Shown here one piece after another: positions 9,705-20,120 of a stretch of 64,000 bases of DNA. Under the pieces are notes generated by a model. The model had not been told where the DNA came from and ran no database searches. It worked only from the letters and a program-made list of their open reading frames with translations. A program made the position numbers and the translations under genes. Origin of the DNA: Vaginimicrobium propionicum (GTDB lineage: Bacteria > Actinomycetota > Actinomycetes > Propionibacteriales > Propionibacteriaceae); assembly GCF_900155645.1 (NCBI RefSeq), contig NZ_LT706985.1, forward strand, positions 248,001 through 312,000, given 5' to 3'. Numbering within the stretch: position 1 is the first letter of the stretch; each line of letters opens with the position of its first letter.

Positions 9705-12056
9705 ATGGCCGAAATGAATACTGAGTCTCAGGTTGAAGACACGCAGGCAGATGACTTGCCGCGCCCCCCGTCTGGACGCAGGGCGAAATCTCGTCCAGCA
9801 GGGCCGCCGAAAAGCACCGAATTGGTAAAGCTTGACCCAGGTGACCTGGAATCGAAAGAGCTAGAGCCGAAGACTAATTCACGCAAATCCACCGCGAAAT
9901 CAACGCGCAAGAAACCATCCCAAACAACTCGCAGACGCAAGAGCGCATCGAGTGAGAAAACTACCGCTAACAATTCTAATAAGAATGACGAAAAGCCTAA
10001 GGTAGCTGATTTAGACGCCAAAGTGGATGCTGTGCTTTCTGGGCCAAAAGCTAAGACACCGGCTCCTAATAAGGAGGCTGCAAGCGCGTTACTAGGCGCC
10101 GAGGCGCCAACTGACGCTAGCGGTCAAGTGGATAAGGAGAAGGCGTTAGAGTCTTTGGCTGCTAGTCTCGCCGGACGCAAGCGGGAAGAACTTTATGACG
10201 CTCCTTCAGACCCAGACGTCAACACTGAGGCTCAAAGTGAGGGCGATGCTGATGACGAGGAAGGTAACGGCCAGCCTAGGCGTCGCCGTCGCCGTGGGGG
10301 CAGGCGCCGTCGTCGTCCCAATAATCAGCAGACAGATAGTGATGGCGATCAAGACGAAACCGTCTCAGAGACTAAGAATGATGAGGGTGAAAAACTTCAA
10401 GAAGTTGACCCAAACGTTGAAAACTCAGATGACAAGGCGAAATCTGAGAAAGCTGATGAGGAAATAACCGAGGGCGACGGGTCGTCTCGTAGGCGTCGTA
10501 GGCGACGTAGGCGTGGCGGATCGGAAAACGATACTGCCGTGCGGGTGCGTGAGCCTAGAGCTAATCCGGTAAGTGACGAAATTACCGCTATTGAGGGCTC
10601 CACCAGATTAGAGGCAAAACGTCAACGTCGTCGTGAGGGACGTAACAATAGACATCGTGCGCCTATTTTGACCGAAGCTGAGTTTTTGGCCAGGCGGGAA
10701 AAAGTCAACCGCAAGATGGTGGTTCGTCAATCCGACGATTACACGCAGTTAGCCGTCTTAGAGGATGATGTGCTAGTTGAGCACTATGTGGATCGTAAAA
10801 ATTCCACTTCTCTTATCGGCAATGTTTATCTTGGTCGAGTCCAAAATGTTTTACCGTCTATGGAGGCGGTATTCATCGATATTGGGCGTGGACGGAATGC
10901 TGTTCTCTACGCCGGTGAGGTGAATTGGGAAGCCTTTGAGGTTGCTGACGATAAGCGCCGTGTTGAAGAGGTGTTCAAATCTGGCCAGACGGTCGTGGTT
11001 CAGGTATCTAAAGATCCGGTTGGAGCTAAGGGTGCCCGGTTAACTGGCCATATCTCGATTCCTGGTCGCTATGTGGTATTCAGCCCGGATGGGCATCTGT
11101 CTGGGATTAGCCGGAAATTGCCTGATACTGAGCGCAGCCGGTTGAAAGGAATCTTCGAGCACACGCTAAGCGAAAGCGCGTCGGTGATCGTTAGGACCGC
11201 TGCTGAAGGTGCTGACGAGGAAGACCTAACCCACGATGTTGACCGGCTTAAAGCGCAGTGGGAGGTTATCGAATCCAAAGCCTCACGCGGGTCAGCGCCG
11301 ATGCAACTTTATAGCGAGCCTGATTTAACGCTTAGGACTATCCGCGATTTGTTTACCGAAGATTTCCGCGAATTAGTCGTTTCCGGTCATGGCGGCTCAG
11401 ATGATGCTTGGGAGACAGTGTCAAATTACGTGAACCTGGTGGCACCCAAGTTGGCTGACCGTCTGACCAAATGGGATAGCGAAAAACAAGGTGATTTATT
11501 CGCTAAATATCGTATTGATGAGCAGATTGCTAAAGCGTTGGAACGTAAAGTCTTTTTACCGTCTGGTGGTTCGCTAGTTATTGACCGCACCGAGGCGATG
11601 ACTGTCATCGACGTCAACACTGGAAAGTTCACTGGAAACGGTGGGAATCTGGAAGAAACGATCACCAAGAACAACCTGGAAGCTGCTGAAGAGATCGTGC
11701 GGCAGCTGAGGTTAAGAGATTTGGGTGGCATAATCGTCGTTGACTTTATTGATATGGTTCTGCCAGCCAACCGTGATCTGTTGCTGAGACGCCTTGTCGA
11801 GTGTTTGTCGAGAGACCGCACTCGTCACCAAGTCTCTGAGGTGACAAGTCTTGGTTTAGTGCAAATGACGCGTAAACGTATTGGTACTGGTTTAGCTGAG
11901 GCTTTTACTACCGAATGTGAAGAGTGCGGCGGGCGTGGATATCATCGTAGTGACCGACCGGTTGCCTCGCAGGCTCCCGCTGACGGCGGAGAACGACGCA
12001 AAAAAGGTCCGCGTCGAGGTTCGCAAAAGAATCAGCAGGCAAAGAAAGAAAACTAG
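9705..12056 (+). CDS. rne: Ribonuclease E/G family endoribonuclease
   Basis: The first 340 residues are low-complexity, alternating acidic stretches with arginine blocks (near residues 193-210 and 262-272), as in actinobacterial RNase E, where they bind RNA or partners. The catalytic core follows: an S1 domain (about 365-440), DNase-I-like motifs with the metal-binding aspartates in DVNTG (about 634-638) and DFIDM (about 679-683), and the zinc-link cysteines in CEECGGRGYH (about 738). It cleaves single-stranded RNA in mRNA decay and rRNA maturation. The ATG has a GAAGGAG ribosome site. Confidence 0.95.
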   Translation: MAEMNTESQVEDTQADDLPRPPSGRRAKSRPAGPPKSTELVKLDPGDLESKELEPKTNSRKSTAKSTRKKPSQTTRRRKSASSEKTTANNSNKNDEKPKVADLDAKVDAVLSGPKAKTPAPNKEAASALLGAEAPTDASGQVDKEKALESLAASLAGRKREELYDAPSDPDVNTEAQSEGDADDEEGNGQPRRRRRRGGRRRRRPNNQQTDSDGDQDETVSETKNDEGEKLQEVDPNVENSDDKAKSEKADEEITEGDGSSRRRRRRRRRGGSENDTAVRVREPRANPVSDEITAIEGSTRLEAKRQRRREGRNNRHRAPILTEAEFLARREKVNRKMVVRQSDDYTQLAVLEDDVLVEHYVDRKNSTSLIGNVYLGRVQNVLPSMEAVFIDIGRGRNAVLYAGEVNWEAFEVADDKRRVEEVFKSGQTVVVQVSKDPVGAKGARLTGHISIPGRYVVFSPDGHLSGISRKLPDTERSRLKGIFEHTLSESASVIVRTAAEGADEEDLTHDVDRLKAQWEVIESKASRGSAPMQLYSEPDLTLRTIRDLFTEDFRELVVSGHGGSDDAWETVSNYVNLVAPKLADRLTKWDSEKQGDLFAKYRIDEQIAKALERKVFLPSGGSLVIDRTEAMTVIDVNTGKFTGNGGNLEETITKNNLEAAEEIVRQLRLRDLGGIIVVDFIDMVLPANRDLLLRRLVECLSRDRTRHQVSEVTSLGLVQMTRKRIGTGLAEAFTTECEECGGRGYHRSDRPVASQAPADGGERRKKGPRRGSQKNQQAKKEN

Positions 12057-12182
12057 CCTTGGCTCGGTTTGCTTGCCAGCTATTTAGTCCGTATTATTGA
12101 CCCTCGGTGCTTGATTAGTGGCTAACCCATTTCGGTTAATCCTTTGGAGCTGCTATCAGGCAATGCTTGAATTGTAAGACAC

Positions 12183-12201
12183 TCGACCTCTTAAGGGTCG
12201 A
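12183..12201 (+). promoter_or_regulatory. Small hairpin in the rplU leader
   Basis: The 166-bp gap between rne and rplU ends with a 6-bp stem (tcgacc / ggtcga, 7-nt loop) about 20 nt before the rplU GTG. It could be a translation-control element of the L21 leader, but I see no wider consensus. Confidence 0.25.
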
Positions 12202-12222
12202 ATAAACGAGAGTGAGTCAGGC

Positions 12223-12528
12223 GTGTACGCGATCGTGCGCAGTGGCAGCCGCCAGCAGAAGGTGGCCGTCGGTGACGTCGTCGAGATCGATCTGATCAGC
12301 GACGAAGTCGGCTCCAGCATCGAGCTGCAGCCAGTGATGCTGGTCGACGGCGATGACATCACCGTAGGTGAAGACCTCGGTAAAGCTTCGGTTACCGCCG
12401 AGGTGCTAGGCGAGACCAAGGGTCCAAAGATTCGGATCCTCAAATATAAGAACAAGACCGGCTATAAGAAGCGCCAGGGGCACCGTCAGCGGTACACCCA
12501 GGTAAAGGTCACTGGGATTAAGGGCTGA
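12223..12528 (+). CDS. rplU: 50S ribosomal protein L21
   Basis: 101 aa, full length, starting at GTG 12223 with the typical [19 protein letters not shown]-terminus and ending in [14 protein letters not shown]. It binds 23S rRNA domain III in the large subunit. Base composition and codon use are more GC-biased than in neighbouring genes, as expected for highly expressed genes. rpmA follows 7 bp downstream in the standard rplU-rpmA-obgE order. Confidence 0.97.
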   Translation: MYAIVRSGSRQQKVAVGDVVEIDLISDEVGSSIELQPVMLVDGDDITVGEDLGKASVTAEVLGETKGPKIRILKYKNKTGYKKRQGHRQRYTQVKVTGIKG

Positions 12529-12535
12529 GGTAGAA

Positions 12536-12793
12536 ATGGCACACAAGAAAGGCGCGTCCAGCTCGCGCAACGGTCGTGATTCAAACGCCCAACGTCTCGG
12601 TGTGAAGCGTTTCGGCGGCCAGTTGGTTAATGCGGGAGAAATCCTCGTTAGACAGCGTGGCACCAAACTTCATCCGGGTGAAGGTGTTGGGCTCGGCAAG
12701 GATGACACTTTGTTCGCTCTCGTAGAGGGCAAGGTTCGCTACGGAACTCGACGCGGACGTAATGTCGTCAACGTGGATCCTGTGCAAGCTTAG
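12536..12793 (+). CDS. rpmA: 50S ribosomal protein L27
   Basis: 85 aa with the unprocessed actinobacterial N-terminus [16 protein letters not shown] and the LGVKRFGGQ motif. L27's N-terminal tail reaches the peptidyl transferase centre. It starts 7 bp after rplU and ends just before a clear terminator, so rplU-rpmA are one transcript separate from obgE. Confidence 0.97.
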   Translation: MAHKKGASSSRNGRDSNAQRLGVKRFGGQLVNAGEILVRQRGTKLHPGEGVGLGKDDTLFALVEGKVRYGTRRGRNVVNVDPVQA

Positions 12794-12804
12794 TTTTAGT
12801 AGTA

Positions 12805-12839
12805 ATCGCGCCTGGAATTCCGGGCGCGATTTTTATTTT
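12805..12839 (+). terminator. Terminator of rplU-rpmA
   Basis: Stem atcgcgcc (12805-12812) pairs with ggcgcgat (12823-12830), and the inner bases ggaa/ttcc also pair. The stem is followed by a T-rich run to 12839. It lies 11 bp after the rpmA stop. Confidence 0.85.
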
Positions 12840-12848
12840 GCTGTACGG

Positions 12849-13211
12849 CTACCCGAAAACTGGCATCAGGTGTAAAACCAGGTATGCCACTGCCACTAGC
12901 AGGCACACGATTACAGGGAATAGCCCTTGTCTGGATCCTTTAGTGCCTAACTGTCGAGCGTAGCTAAGGCTAAAGGCGGCTGGAGTCAGCATTACGATGA
13001 AAGTCACTAAGGACGCAAATATCTGAAACCAAGCTGGCGGAGCGGGTGCATCGTTGAATCCAAAAGCTATCGTCAAGCCAACTCCCGCTAACGTAGCCGC
13101 AATATAGGCAATAGGGACGATAACTAACCCAGCCCAAGCACGTAGCACCAAAGGATAAAGTTCGTCATTGGTAGTGGCTTTAGGATTCTTGTGGCTTGGT
13201 TTTCTGGCCAT
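12849..13211 (-). CDS. Small membrane protein of unknown function
   Basis: 120 aa with a basic, lysine-rich cytoplasmic N-terminus (MARKPSHKNPK) and three likely membrane segments (about 25-50, 62-83, 98-118). I do not recognise a family motif. It is a lone minus-strand gene between rpmA and obgE. Its length, actinobacterial codon use and hydrophobic pattern support it as a real gene. Confidence 0.6.
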   Translation of the reverse strand: MARKPSHKNPKATTNDELYPLVLRAWAGLVIVPIAYIAATLAGVGLTIAFGFNDAPAPPAWFQIFASLVTFIVMLTPAAFSLSYARQLGTKGSRQGLFPVIVCLLVAVAYLVLHLMPVFG

Positions 13212-13329
13212 GTGCTTGATTCTATCCGTCTTTTGCTTGTCAACGCGTTTTCTACCCGTCCGCTGTGCTTGTCTCTTCTTGTCTTATGGTGCGGCTAACA
13301 TTGTCTAAACAGTGATTTGAGGTGTTTTG

Positions 13330-14850
13330 ATGGCGATTCCGTCCTTTGTTGATCGGGCGATCTTAAAAGTGTCGGCCGGTAATGGTGGCAATGGTTGTGC
13401 GTCTGTACATCGCGAAAAATTTAAGCCTTTGGGCGGGCCGGACGGCGGTAATGGTGGCAACGGTGGATCAGTTATTTTAAGAGTAGATGAAGGGTTGACC
13501 ACTTTGGTTGACTACCATCATCAATCTCACCGCAAGGCTGAGAATGGTCAGCCTGGGATGGGCGATAATCGTGCGGGCGCCGATGGTGCGGATGTTATTT
13601 TGCCTGTCCCACTAGGCACTTTAGTAAGCGACTCAAATGGCAATGTGCTGGCTGATTTAACTGATTCCACTCGCGAAGTGGTAATTGCTCAAGGTGGGCG
13701 CGGTGGTTTGGGTAACGCTGCTTTAGCCTCTAGTTCAAGACGTGCTCCTGGGTTCGCTTTGCTTGGTGAGCCAGGCGATGAGAGAACGCTCGTTCTTGAG
13801 ATGAAAGTCATGGCCGATATTGGTTTGGTTGGGTTTCCATCTGCCGGAAAATCCAGTCTCATCGCAGCTATTTCAGCCGCTAAACCAAAGATTGCTGACT
13901 ATCCGTTCACTACACTTACCCCTAATCTTGGGGTGGTGGTAGCCGGTGAGAATACTTATACTGTGGCCGATGTGCCTGGGTTGATTCCTGGCGCTGCAGC
14001 TGGCAAAGGTTTAGGTCACGATTTTTTGCGACATATTGAACGTTGCCAGGCGATTGTTCATGTCATTGATTGCGCGACCTATGAGCCTGGACGCGATCCG
14101 ATAAGCGACTATGAAGCTATAGAGCATGAGTTGAATGCTTACGGCGGACTAGAGGATAGGCCTCGACTAGTCGTCCTAAACAAAATTGATGTGCCAGATG
14201 GTCACGATTTAGCAGAAATCGTCCTGCCGGATCTGCAAGCCCGCGGGTTAACCGTATTCTGCGTGTCGACAAAATCTGGGCAAGGTCTAACCGAGCTGAA
14301 ATTTGCTATGGCAAAAATTGTTGCTGAGCATCGTTTAAACAAAGAAATCCAGAAGCCGAAAATGGTTATTCGTCCGAAACCGGTCGATTCTGGCCCACAG
14401 TTCAGTATTAAACGCCAAGGCGACGGGCGTGGCGGAAAAGTTTGGCGGGTGCGTGGTACCAAACCTGAGCGTTGGGTAAAACAAACTGATTTTAATAACG
14501 ATGAGGCTGTTGGTTATCTTGCGGATAGGTTGAATCGTATCGGCATTGAGGATGAGTTAATTAAGCTTGGCGCTTTGCCTGGCGATGCGGTGGCTATCGG
14601 AGAGGGAGATCGGCCGGTAGTTTTTGATTTTGCTCCGCAAGTTGATACAGGTGCCGAAATTCTGGGCAGACGTGGTGAGGATCCAAGGCTTTCTCAATCA
14701 CGTCCTGCGGCTCAGCGCCGTCGAGCTCGTGACGTCGAGTATCAGGCGCAACGTCAGGCTGCGATGAGTGATGACCGTGATGTGGATTGGCGAGAGCAGC
14801 GGCGTCGAGATTTACTAGCTGACATGTCTGAGGATTTTGACGATGACTAA
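13330..14850 (+). CDS. obgE: GTPase Obg (CgtA)
   Basis: Ribosome-associated GTPase for late 50S assembly and stress control. The glycine-rich Obg fold occupies about residues 1-158. The G domain follows with P-loop GFPSAGKSS (about 168), DVPGLI and NKID motifs. An OCT domain is at about 355-430, then a basic/acidic C-terminal tail. An in-frame TTG at 13327 precedes the ATG at 13330; the ATG fits the GAGG ribosome site and family start ([10 protein letters not shown]). It overlaps proB by 8 bp. Confidence 0.95.
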   Translation: MAIPSFVDRAILKVSAGNGGNGCASVHREKFKPLGGPDGGNGGNGGSVILRVDEGLTTLVDYHHQSHRKAENGQPGMGDNRAGADGADVILPVPLGTLVSDSNGNVLADLTDSTREVVIAQGGRGGLGNAALASSSRRAPGFALLGEPGDERTLVLEMKVMADIGLVGFPSAGKSSLIAAISAAKPKIADYPFTTLTPNLGVVVAGENTYTVADVPGLIPGAAAGKGLGHDFLRHIERCQAIVHVIDCATYEPGRDPISDYEAIEHELNAYGGLEDRPRLVVLNKIDVPDGHDLAEIVLPDLQARGLTVFCVSTKSGQGLTELKFAMAKIVAEHRLNKEIQKPKMVIRPKPVDSGPQFSIKRQGDGRGGKVWRVRGTKPERWVKQTDFNNDEAVGYLADRLNRIGIEDELIKLGALPGDAVAIGEGDRPVVFDFAPQVDTGAEILGRRGEDPRLSQSRPAAQRRRARDVEYQAQRQAAMSDDRDVDWREQRRRDLLADMSEDFDDD

Positions 14851-16012
14851 CGGGGATGAGGGCTGGACTGAAGACACAGTGCGTGAGGCTATCGCTAGTG
14901 CGCGCAGGATTGTGGTGAAAATAGGGTCTAGCTCTTTGGCTTCCGTTAACGGCGGTCTAGATGAGGCGAAAATTGAGAATCTCGTTGCCGTTTTGGCTGA
15001 TGCTCACGATAGTGGTCGAGATGTTTTGTTGGTCTCGTCGGGTGCAATCGCTACCGGACTGAAGCCACTCAAGTTAAGCAAAAGACCAACCGATTTAGCT
15101 CATCAGCAAGCAGCGGCAGCGGTTGGTCAAGGTGTCATGATGCAGCACTACACGCAACTATTTGCTGCCCGTGGGATAGTTACCGCTCAAGTGTTGTTGA
15201 CTGTTGAGGATTTGACTAGGCAAGAGTCCTACAGCAATGCCTTACGAACTTTAGGCACTCTCATTCGCATGGGCGTGGTACCAATTGTCAACGAGAATGA
15301 TACGGTCGCCACTCACGAGTTGCGCTTTGGTGATAATGATCGAATAGCAGCACTGATCGCCCAGCTAGCTAGGGCAGATGCGCTGATTTTATTGACTGAT
15401 GTGTCTGGCTTGTACACTGCTCACCCTGATGAGCCAGGTTCTAAACCAATTTCTTTTGTCCCAGATATTGAGGGGTTATCTGTAGATACCACCAGAATTG
15501 GTTCCAAGATTGGCACTGGCGGGATGCAGACGAAGCTGCTGGCTGCTCAGATTGCCTGTTCTGCTGGTATCCCGGTGGTGTTGACGCAAGCTAATCAGGC
15601 TAAGGCAGCTATTAATGGCTCTCGGGTTGGCACCTGCCTTGCGCCCATTGATAAGCGTCGGCCTCGCCGGTTGCTGTGGCTGGCTTATGCGTCCAGCTCG
15701 TGCGGGAAGCTTACTTTAGATGAGGGCGCATTGGAGGCTGTCCTAAATAAAAACGCTTCGCTTTTGCCTGCTGGCATATCCAAGATTGAGGGTGATTTTC
15801 GTGCCGGCGACCCGGTAGATCTCGTCAATGCTCGGGGTGAATCTGTAGCTCGCGGTCTTGTTTCCTATGATCACCAGGACTTAGCGAAGATGGTTGGAAA
15901 ACATACTGTAGATATTGTTCAGTCTATGGGTGAGCAATATGACAGGGCAGCTGTACATCGTGATGTATTGATCGTGTTGCATTCGGGAACGAACTCAATT
16001 GGCGATCAATAG
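14843..16012 (+). CDS. proB: Glutamate 5-kinase
   Basis: First enzyme of proline synthesis: ATP-dependent phosphorylation of glutamate. An amino-acid kinase domain ([12 protein letters not shown] near the N-terminus; VNENDTVA and LLTDVSGLY motifs) is followed by a C-terminal PUA domain (about 285-370). The ATG at 14843 overlaps the obgE stop and follows a GAGG ribosome site; a TTG at 14837 is a less likely start. It lies directly before proA, so the two pathway steps are co-transcribed with obgE. Confidence 0.94.
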   Translation: MTNGDEGWTEDTVREAIASARRIVVKIGSSSLASVNGGLDEAKIENLVAVLADAHDSGRDVLLVSSGAIATGLKPLKLSKRPTDLAHQQAAAAVGQGVMMQHYTQLFAARGIVTAQVLLTVEDLTRQESYSNALRTLGTLIRMGVVPIVNENDTVATHELRFGDNDRIAALIAQLARADALILLTDVSGLYTAHPDEPGSKPISFVPDIEGLSVDTTRIGSKIGTGGMQTKLLAAQIACSAGIPVVLTQANQAKAAINGSRVGTCLAPIDKRRPRRLLWLAYASSSCGKLTLDEGALEAVLNKNASLLPAGISKIEGDFRAGDPVDLVNARGESVARGLVSYDHQDLAKMVGKHTVDIVQSMGEQYDRAAVHRDVLIVLHSGTNSIGDQ

Positions 16013-16025
16013 TACACTTCTTCGC

Positions 16026-17267
16026 ATGTCAATTACCGAGCTGGGGGAGGCGGCGCGTGCCGCGTCACGTATTTTGGCCAGCGCCACTAGGGCTGACAAG
16101 GATGCCGCATTGGTTGCTATGGCAGATGCTTTAGCATCCAGCGAGTCAGATGTGTTAGCGGCTAACAAGTTAGATATTAAAGCAGCGCGTAAGGCTGGCA
16201 CGCCGGCAGCTTTGATTGATCGGTTGTCACTGGATTCGTCTCGGTTGGCTGGCATGGTTGCTGGTATACGTCAGCTAGCGAGTTTGGCTGACCCCGTAGG
16301 TGAGGTGGTGCGCGGTTGGACGCTCGCCAATGGCGTGAGCGTGCGTCAAGTGCGGGTGCCTTTCGGAGTGATAGCGATTATCTACGAGGCTCGGCCAAAT
16401 GTTACGGCTGATGCTGCTGGAATTTGTTTGAAATCTGGCAGCGCTTCACTGTTGCGTGGCTCATCTAGCGCACTCAACTCGAATCGGGCGATAGTTGCCT
16501 CATTAAGGCGAGGTTTGGTTAAAGCAGGTTTACCCGAAGCATCTGTCAGTCTGGTTGAAGGTGGTCACGAAGCAACAGATGAGTTGATGCAAGCTAGGGG
16601 GTTGGTTGATGTGCTGATTCCACGTGGGGGAGCGAATCTGATTAATGCAGTGGTAGATAAGGCGAAAGTGCCGGTGATTGAAACGGGTACCGGAAATTGT
16701 CACCTTTTTGTTGACGAATCTGCTGATTTTCAGATGGCTCAAACGATAATCATTAATGCGAAAACACAACGTCCTAGTGTCTGTAATGCGCTAGAAACCC
16801 TTCTTATCCATGGAGACATTGCTAAAGATTTTCTACCAAAAATTACTGATACTTTGATTGGTCTTGGGGTAACTTTGCACGGTGATGAAAGATCTCGTCG
16901 CATCGATGACAGAATCATTGCTGCTAAGGAAGCCGATTTTGTATCAGAGTTTTTATCTTTAGATCTGGCAGTCAAAATTGTGGCCGACTTAGATGAGGCT
17001 ATTGAGCATATTCAAAAATATTCAACCGGTCATTCAGAGACAATAGTTACCTCTTGTGTGGCGTCTGCAGATAAATTTGTGGCCAGTATTGATGCGGCTG
17101 CAGTGTTGGTTAATGCCTCTAGCCGATTTGTAGACGGGGGAGAGTTTGGGTTTGGTGCCGAAATTGGTATTTCTACACAGAAATTGCATGCGCGAGGGCC
17201 GATGGCATTAGCTGAAATGACGTCCACAAAATATGTCGTTACTGGTCAAGGCCAAGTGCGAAAATGA
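16026..17267 (+). CDS. proA: Gamma-glutamyl phosphate reductase
   Basis: NADPH-dependent reductase making glutamate semialdehyde, the second proline-synthesis step, with an aldehyde dehydrogenase-type fold. The catalytic cysteine lies in [12 protein letters not shown] near residue 253, and the [13 protein letters not shown] substrate-region motif is present. The frame opens with a TTG at 15999 overlapping proB, but the ATG at 16026 gives the usual family N-terminus. Neither start has a strong ribosome site, so coupling to proB is likely. Confidence 0.94.
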   Translation: MSITELGEAARAASRILASATRADKDAALVAMADALASSESDVLAANKLDIKAARKAGTPAALIDRLSLDSSRLAGMVAGIRQLASLADPVGEVVRGWTLANGVSVRQVRVPFGVIAIIYEARPNVTADAAGICLKSGSASLLRGSSSALNSNRAIVASLRRGLVKAGLPEASVSLVEGGHEATDELMQARGLVDVLIPRGGANLINAVVDKAKVPVIETGTGNCHLFVDESADFQMAQTIIINAKTQRPSVCNALETLLIHGDIAKDFLPKITDTLIGLGVTLHGDERSRRIDDRIIAAKEADFVSEFLSLDLAVKIVADLDEAIEHIQKYSTGHSETIVTSCVASADKFVASIDAAAVLVNASSRFVDGGEFGFGAEIGISTQKLHARGPMALAEMTSTKYVVTGQGQVRK

Positions 17268-17277
17268 GGCGGTAAGA

Positions 17278-17967
17278 ATGACTGATTTTGGCTCAGATAC
17301 GGGGTTAGCTCGTAAGAAGAATCACGGTGGTTACCGCTTAGGGGTTATGGGTGGCACTTTCGATCCGATCCACCACGGCCACCTAGTTGCTGGTTCTGAG
17401 GTTGCTGCTCGTTTTGGTTTGGACGAGGTTGTTTTTGTTCCGACTGGTATTCCTTGGCAGAAGGCTGGACGAAAAGTTTCCCACGCTGAAGATCGTTATC
17501 TGATGACGGTTATAGCGACCGCGTCTAACCCGAGATTCTCAGTATCGCGCGTCGACATTGATCGAGCTGGCAATACCTATACTGTCGATACGTTGAAAGA
17601 TATTAAGAAAGAGCGTGGCGACGATGTTGAATTGTTCTTCATCACCGGTGCTGATGCGCTGGCAGCTATTTTGACTTGGCGAGGGGCAGACGAATTATTT
17701 GATTTAGCTCAATTCGTCGGGGTTAGTAGGCCAGGGGTGGATTTATCCAAGCGCGACATCAGTCATTTACCCTCCGATAAAGTGACTTTATTGGAGGTGC
17801 CAGCTTTGGCGATTAGTTCGACGGAGTGTCGAAAGCGTGTTTGCGAAGGGTTGCCTCTTTGGTATCTCGTTCCTGACGGGGTTGTGCAATATGTCGCCAA
17901 ACGCGGTCTTTATACGCCTAGCCAAAAGGTTCTGCCGTTGAGGGCAGATCCAGATAGAGAGGATTAA
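17278..17967 (+). CDS. nadD: Nicotinate-nucleotide adenylyltransferase
   Basis: Makes deamido-NAD from nicotinate mononucleotide and ATP. The nucleotidyltransferase motif [10 protein letters not shown] is near residue 25 and the ISSTECR motif is near the C-terminus. An in-frame ATG at 17233 lies inside proA; the ATG at 17278 has a GAGG ribosome site 8 nt upstream and is preferred. The stop overlaps the rsfS start. The nadD-rsfS pair downstream of obgE-proBA is a standard actinobacterial arrangement. Confidence 0.94.
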   Translation: MTDFGSDTGLARKKNHGGYRLGVMGGTFDPIHHGHLVAGSEVAARFGLDEVVFVPTGIPWQKAGRKVSHAEDRYLMTVIATASNPRFSVSRVDIDRAGNTYTVDTLKDIKKERGDDVELFFITGADALAAILTWRGADELFDLAQFVGVSRPGVDLSKRDISHLPSDKVTLLEVPALAISSTECRKRVCEGLPLWYLVPDGVVQYVAKRGLYTPSQKVLPLRADPDRED

Positions 17968-18347
17968 TGGCAGCAACTCAAGAAGCAATCGATACTGCGA
18001 AAATCGCTGCTGAAGCTGCAGCGAGTAAGCTCGCCAGTGACATCGTCGCATTCGATGTATCCGAGAAGTTAGCAGTGGCAGATATTTTCCTAATTGTCTC
18101 GGGTCACAATGAACCCCAAGTGGATGCCATAATGGATGAAGTCCAAGATAAGATATTAGCTCAGATTCAGCAGCGTCCAATTCGCCGCGAGGGGGATCGC
18201 CAGTTACGGTGGGTGCTACTGGATTATGGAGATGTGGTGGTTCATATTCAGCATGAATCTGAGCGGGTGCTCTACAGTTTGGAAAGATTGTGGAAGGACT
18301 GCCCACAAATCGATTTAGGGCTTGTTGACGCAGATGGTAATTCCTGA
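17967..18347 (+). CDS. rsfS: Ribosome silencing factor RsfS
   Basis: 126 aa, with the family core (DIVAFDVSEKLAVADIFLIVSG, WVLLDYGDVVVHIQH). RsfS binds L14 and blocks subunit joining when nutrients are short. The ATG overlaps the nadD stop (TAATG), with GAGGA as ribosome site. It is the last protein gene of the obgE-proBA-nadD-rsfS run, with tRNA-Ala immediately downstream. Confidence 0.94.
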   Translation: MAATQEAIDTAKIAAEAAASKLASDIVAFDVSEKLAVADIFLIVSGHNEPQVDAIMDEVQDKILAQIQQRPIRREGDRQLRWVLLDYGDVVVHIQHESERVLYSLERLWKDCPQIDLGLVDADGNS

Positions 18348-18413
18348 TTTGGAGCTTTCTGCTTGGGTGCGATAATGTTTCTAGTCGTGCTGTTGAAAGA
18401 CAGCCACCCGTTT

Positions 18414-18486
18414 GGGGGTATGGCGCAGTTGGTAGCGCGCTTCCATGGCATGGAAGAGGCCAGGGGTTCGAATCCCCTTACCTCCA
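18414..18486 (+). tRNA. tRNA-Ala (anticodon GGC)
   Basis: A full cloverleaf: acceptor arm ggggta-type 5' strand (18414-18420) pairs with tacctcc (18479-18485), a D arm, an anticodon arm cttcc/ggaag with loop ATGGCAT giving GGC, and a T arm aggggttcgaatcccct. The discriminator is A and CCA is not encoded. A strong hairpin follows. Confidence 0.95.
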
Positions 18487-18487
18487 C

Positions 18488-18527
18488 AAAGTTAAATCCC
18501 GGCCTTTTGGCTGGGATTTAACTTTAT
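18488..18527 (+). terminator. Hairpin terminator after tRNA-Ala
   Basis: A 17-bp stem (18488-18504 with 18509-18525, one G-T pair) and a 4-nt tttt loop directly follow the tRNA. Confidence 0.8.
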
Positions 18528-18867
18528 TTAGCACTGTGGATTCGAACCTGGGAGCGTGATCGTGCGCGTAGCGCTGTCGATCACGGAACAGCGCGTCGCC
18601 GGAGCACGGCGACGCTCGCTGTTGGCGGTAATGGTTGTGAGTAGGGCTAAACAGTGCGTCGCCGGAATGCGGCGACGCTAGTTACCAAACTGTTTGACAC
18701 CGGCGGATTCAAACACCAACTATACCCTCTTTTGCGATCAGTCGACAAAAGATGAATGACCATCACTCATCCAACAAGTTTTGGCTCACAATCTGCAAAG
18801 CACCAGGCCGCCATGCCTCGGCATTCTTCAAATAAGCCAGGTTTTCCGGACGAAAAAACGGGTCTGG
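18528..18867. repeat. Gene-free stretch with two copies of a GCGTCGCC hairpin repeat
   Basis: No gene is supported between the tRNA terminator and the sortase stop. Two 23-nt hairpins, 18593-18615 and 18656-18678, share perfect 8-bp arms gcgtcgcc/ggcgacgc with different 7-nt loops, each preceded by an aacag- or acagt-type flank. A third hairpin uses gtgatcg/cgatcac arms near 18556-18583. They may be dispersed intergenic repeats of this genome. Confidence 0.6.
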
Positions 18868-19872
18868 CTAGGCGAGTTCGGTCTCGGCAAGGGAATCGGG
18901 AGCCTCGGCGGATTCCTCTTCCTTTTCCTTCTTGCGCCTGCCCGCCAGGTAGCGAGCCACCTGGGCCGCTATCACCAACGAGATCAGGATCGCCAGCAGG
19001 AACGGCGTCATCCACCACGACCACTGCATGCCGTTGACCGGGGGCACATCGGGGGTCGGGATGACGCGCTCGCCGGTCACCAGCAGCCGGTGCGAGTTGA
19101 TGCCGTAGGGCGTGCAGGTGAGCAGCGTGGCGAGGTCTTTGCCCTCGACGCGGCCAAGCAGGCTCGGGTCGTGGGGTTCGACAACGTCTATTCGGGTGAC
19201 GCGGTAGCCGAAGGTCTGGTCTTGCACCTCGAAGAAGAATTTGTCGCCGACCTTGAGGTCTGTTAGGCGGTCGAACATGGTAGAGCTCGGCAGGCCGGTG
19301 TGAGCGGTGATTACGGTGTGCCGGTCTACCCCGCCGACGGGCAGGTCGGAGCCGAACATGTGGCCGGCGCCTTTGTTGAGCGTGTCATGATCGGTGCCGT
19401 GATACATCGACAGCTTGACGTCAATCTTGGGAATCTTTACGACGCCGATAATGCCCGATGGCTGATCTAGCACGCTCAGGTATTCGCGGTATTCCGGCGA
19501 GTCTGGCGCCGCGTCGCCCAGGTACGGGTCGAGCACTGGGTATCCCTTGTGGTTCTCGTTGTATTCGCGGGCGCGGGCGATGTAGGAGTCTTTCAACTCC
19601 TGCGACTGATTGTTCACGTGGTTCTCGTAGGCGCGGCTGACCAGTTTGGCCTGGTGGTTGTTCCAGACGGTCGAGGTGATCGGGTATGCCAGTAGTAGCA
19701 CGCCCAGCAGAATAAAAATCAGCGGCAGCATACGCTGGCGGCGAACCTTCTTGGCCTTTTCCGCCTCGGTCAGCTGCTCGGCGGGCTTCGTCTCGGCTGC
19801 GGCGTAATCGCCTGCCGCCCGCTCGGGGCCGTTATCTTCGCCGAACCCTTGAGGGTCTCGCGAATCAGTCAT
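18868..19872 (-). CDS. srtC: Class C (pilus-polymerising) sortase
   Basis: Transpeptidase that joins pilin subunits through their LPxTG motifs on the outer membrane face. An N-terminal membrane segment (about 49-70) and a C-terminal one (about 295-318) bracket the sortase domain; the two-helix topology is typical of class C. The catalytic cysteine is in LLTCTPYG (about residue 252), the arginine in RLLVTGERV, and the histidine in ITAHTGLP. It is the third gene of the pilus cluster, 248 bp after the major pilin, with a hairpin in between, so its expression may be uncoupled from the pilin. Confidence 0.93.
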   Translation of the reverse strand: MTDSRDPQGFGEDNGPERAAGDYAAAETKPAEQLTEAEKAKKVRRQRMLPLIFILLGVLLLAYPITSTVWNNHQAKLVSRAYENHVNNQSQELKDSYIARAREYNENHKGYPVLDPYLGDAAPDSPEYREYLSVLDQPSGIIGVVKIPKIDVKLSMYHGTDHDTLNKGAGHMFGSDLPVGGVDRHTVITAHTGLPSSTMFDRLTDLKVGDKFFFEVQDQTFGYRVTRIDVVEPHDPSLLGRVEGKDLATLLTCTPYGINSHRLLVTGERVIPTPDVPPVNGMQWSWWMTPFLLAILISLVIAAQVARYLAGRRKKEKEEESAEAPDSLAETELA

Positions 19873-20048
19873 TTTTCCGCCGATCTGAACAGTAAGGTTT
19901 TGGTTCGACCAGACAAAAGCCGCAACATGGACTCGCCCGCTTTAGCCCTTTGAAACAGCCAAAGCGCGCTGACAAGGCTTTTCGCTTCCGATTTGCGAAG
20001 CGCCGGTATCCCTTGTGGTGACTTTTGACGGGTCGCTCTTTTACACAG

Positions 20049-20085
20049 CTTGTGGGGCCGACCCGGCTTGGGTCAGCCCCACAAG
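20049..20085 (-). terminator. Strong hairpin between pilin and sortase genes
   Basis: A 16-bp stem with one mismatch (20049-20064 with 20070-20085) and a 5-nt loop lies 36 bp after the pilin stop. There is no long U run on the minus strand, so it may act as a partial terminator or RNA-stability element that keeps sortase expression below pilin expression. Confidence 0.6.
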
Positions 20086-20120
20086 TTTATTTAGCTGTAG
20101 CTAGTCATTAGCAGACGAGC

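Noticed and set aside
18538-18712. Minus-strand sequences ggttcgaatcc and gtttgaatccgcc, resembling tRNA T arms
   Set aside because: No acceptor, D or anticodon arm can be built around either; probably chance or very old fragments.
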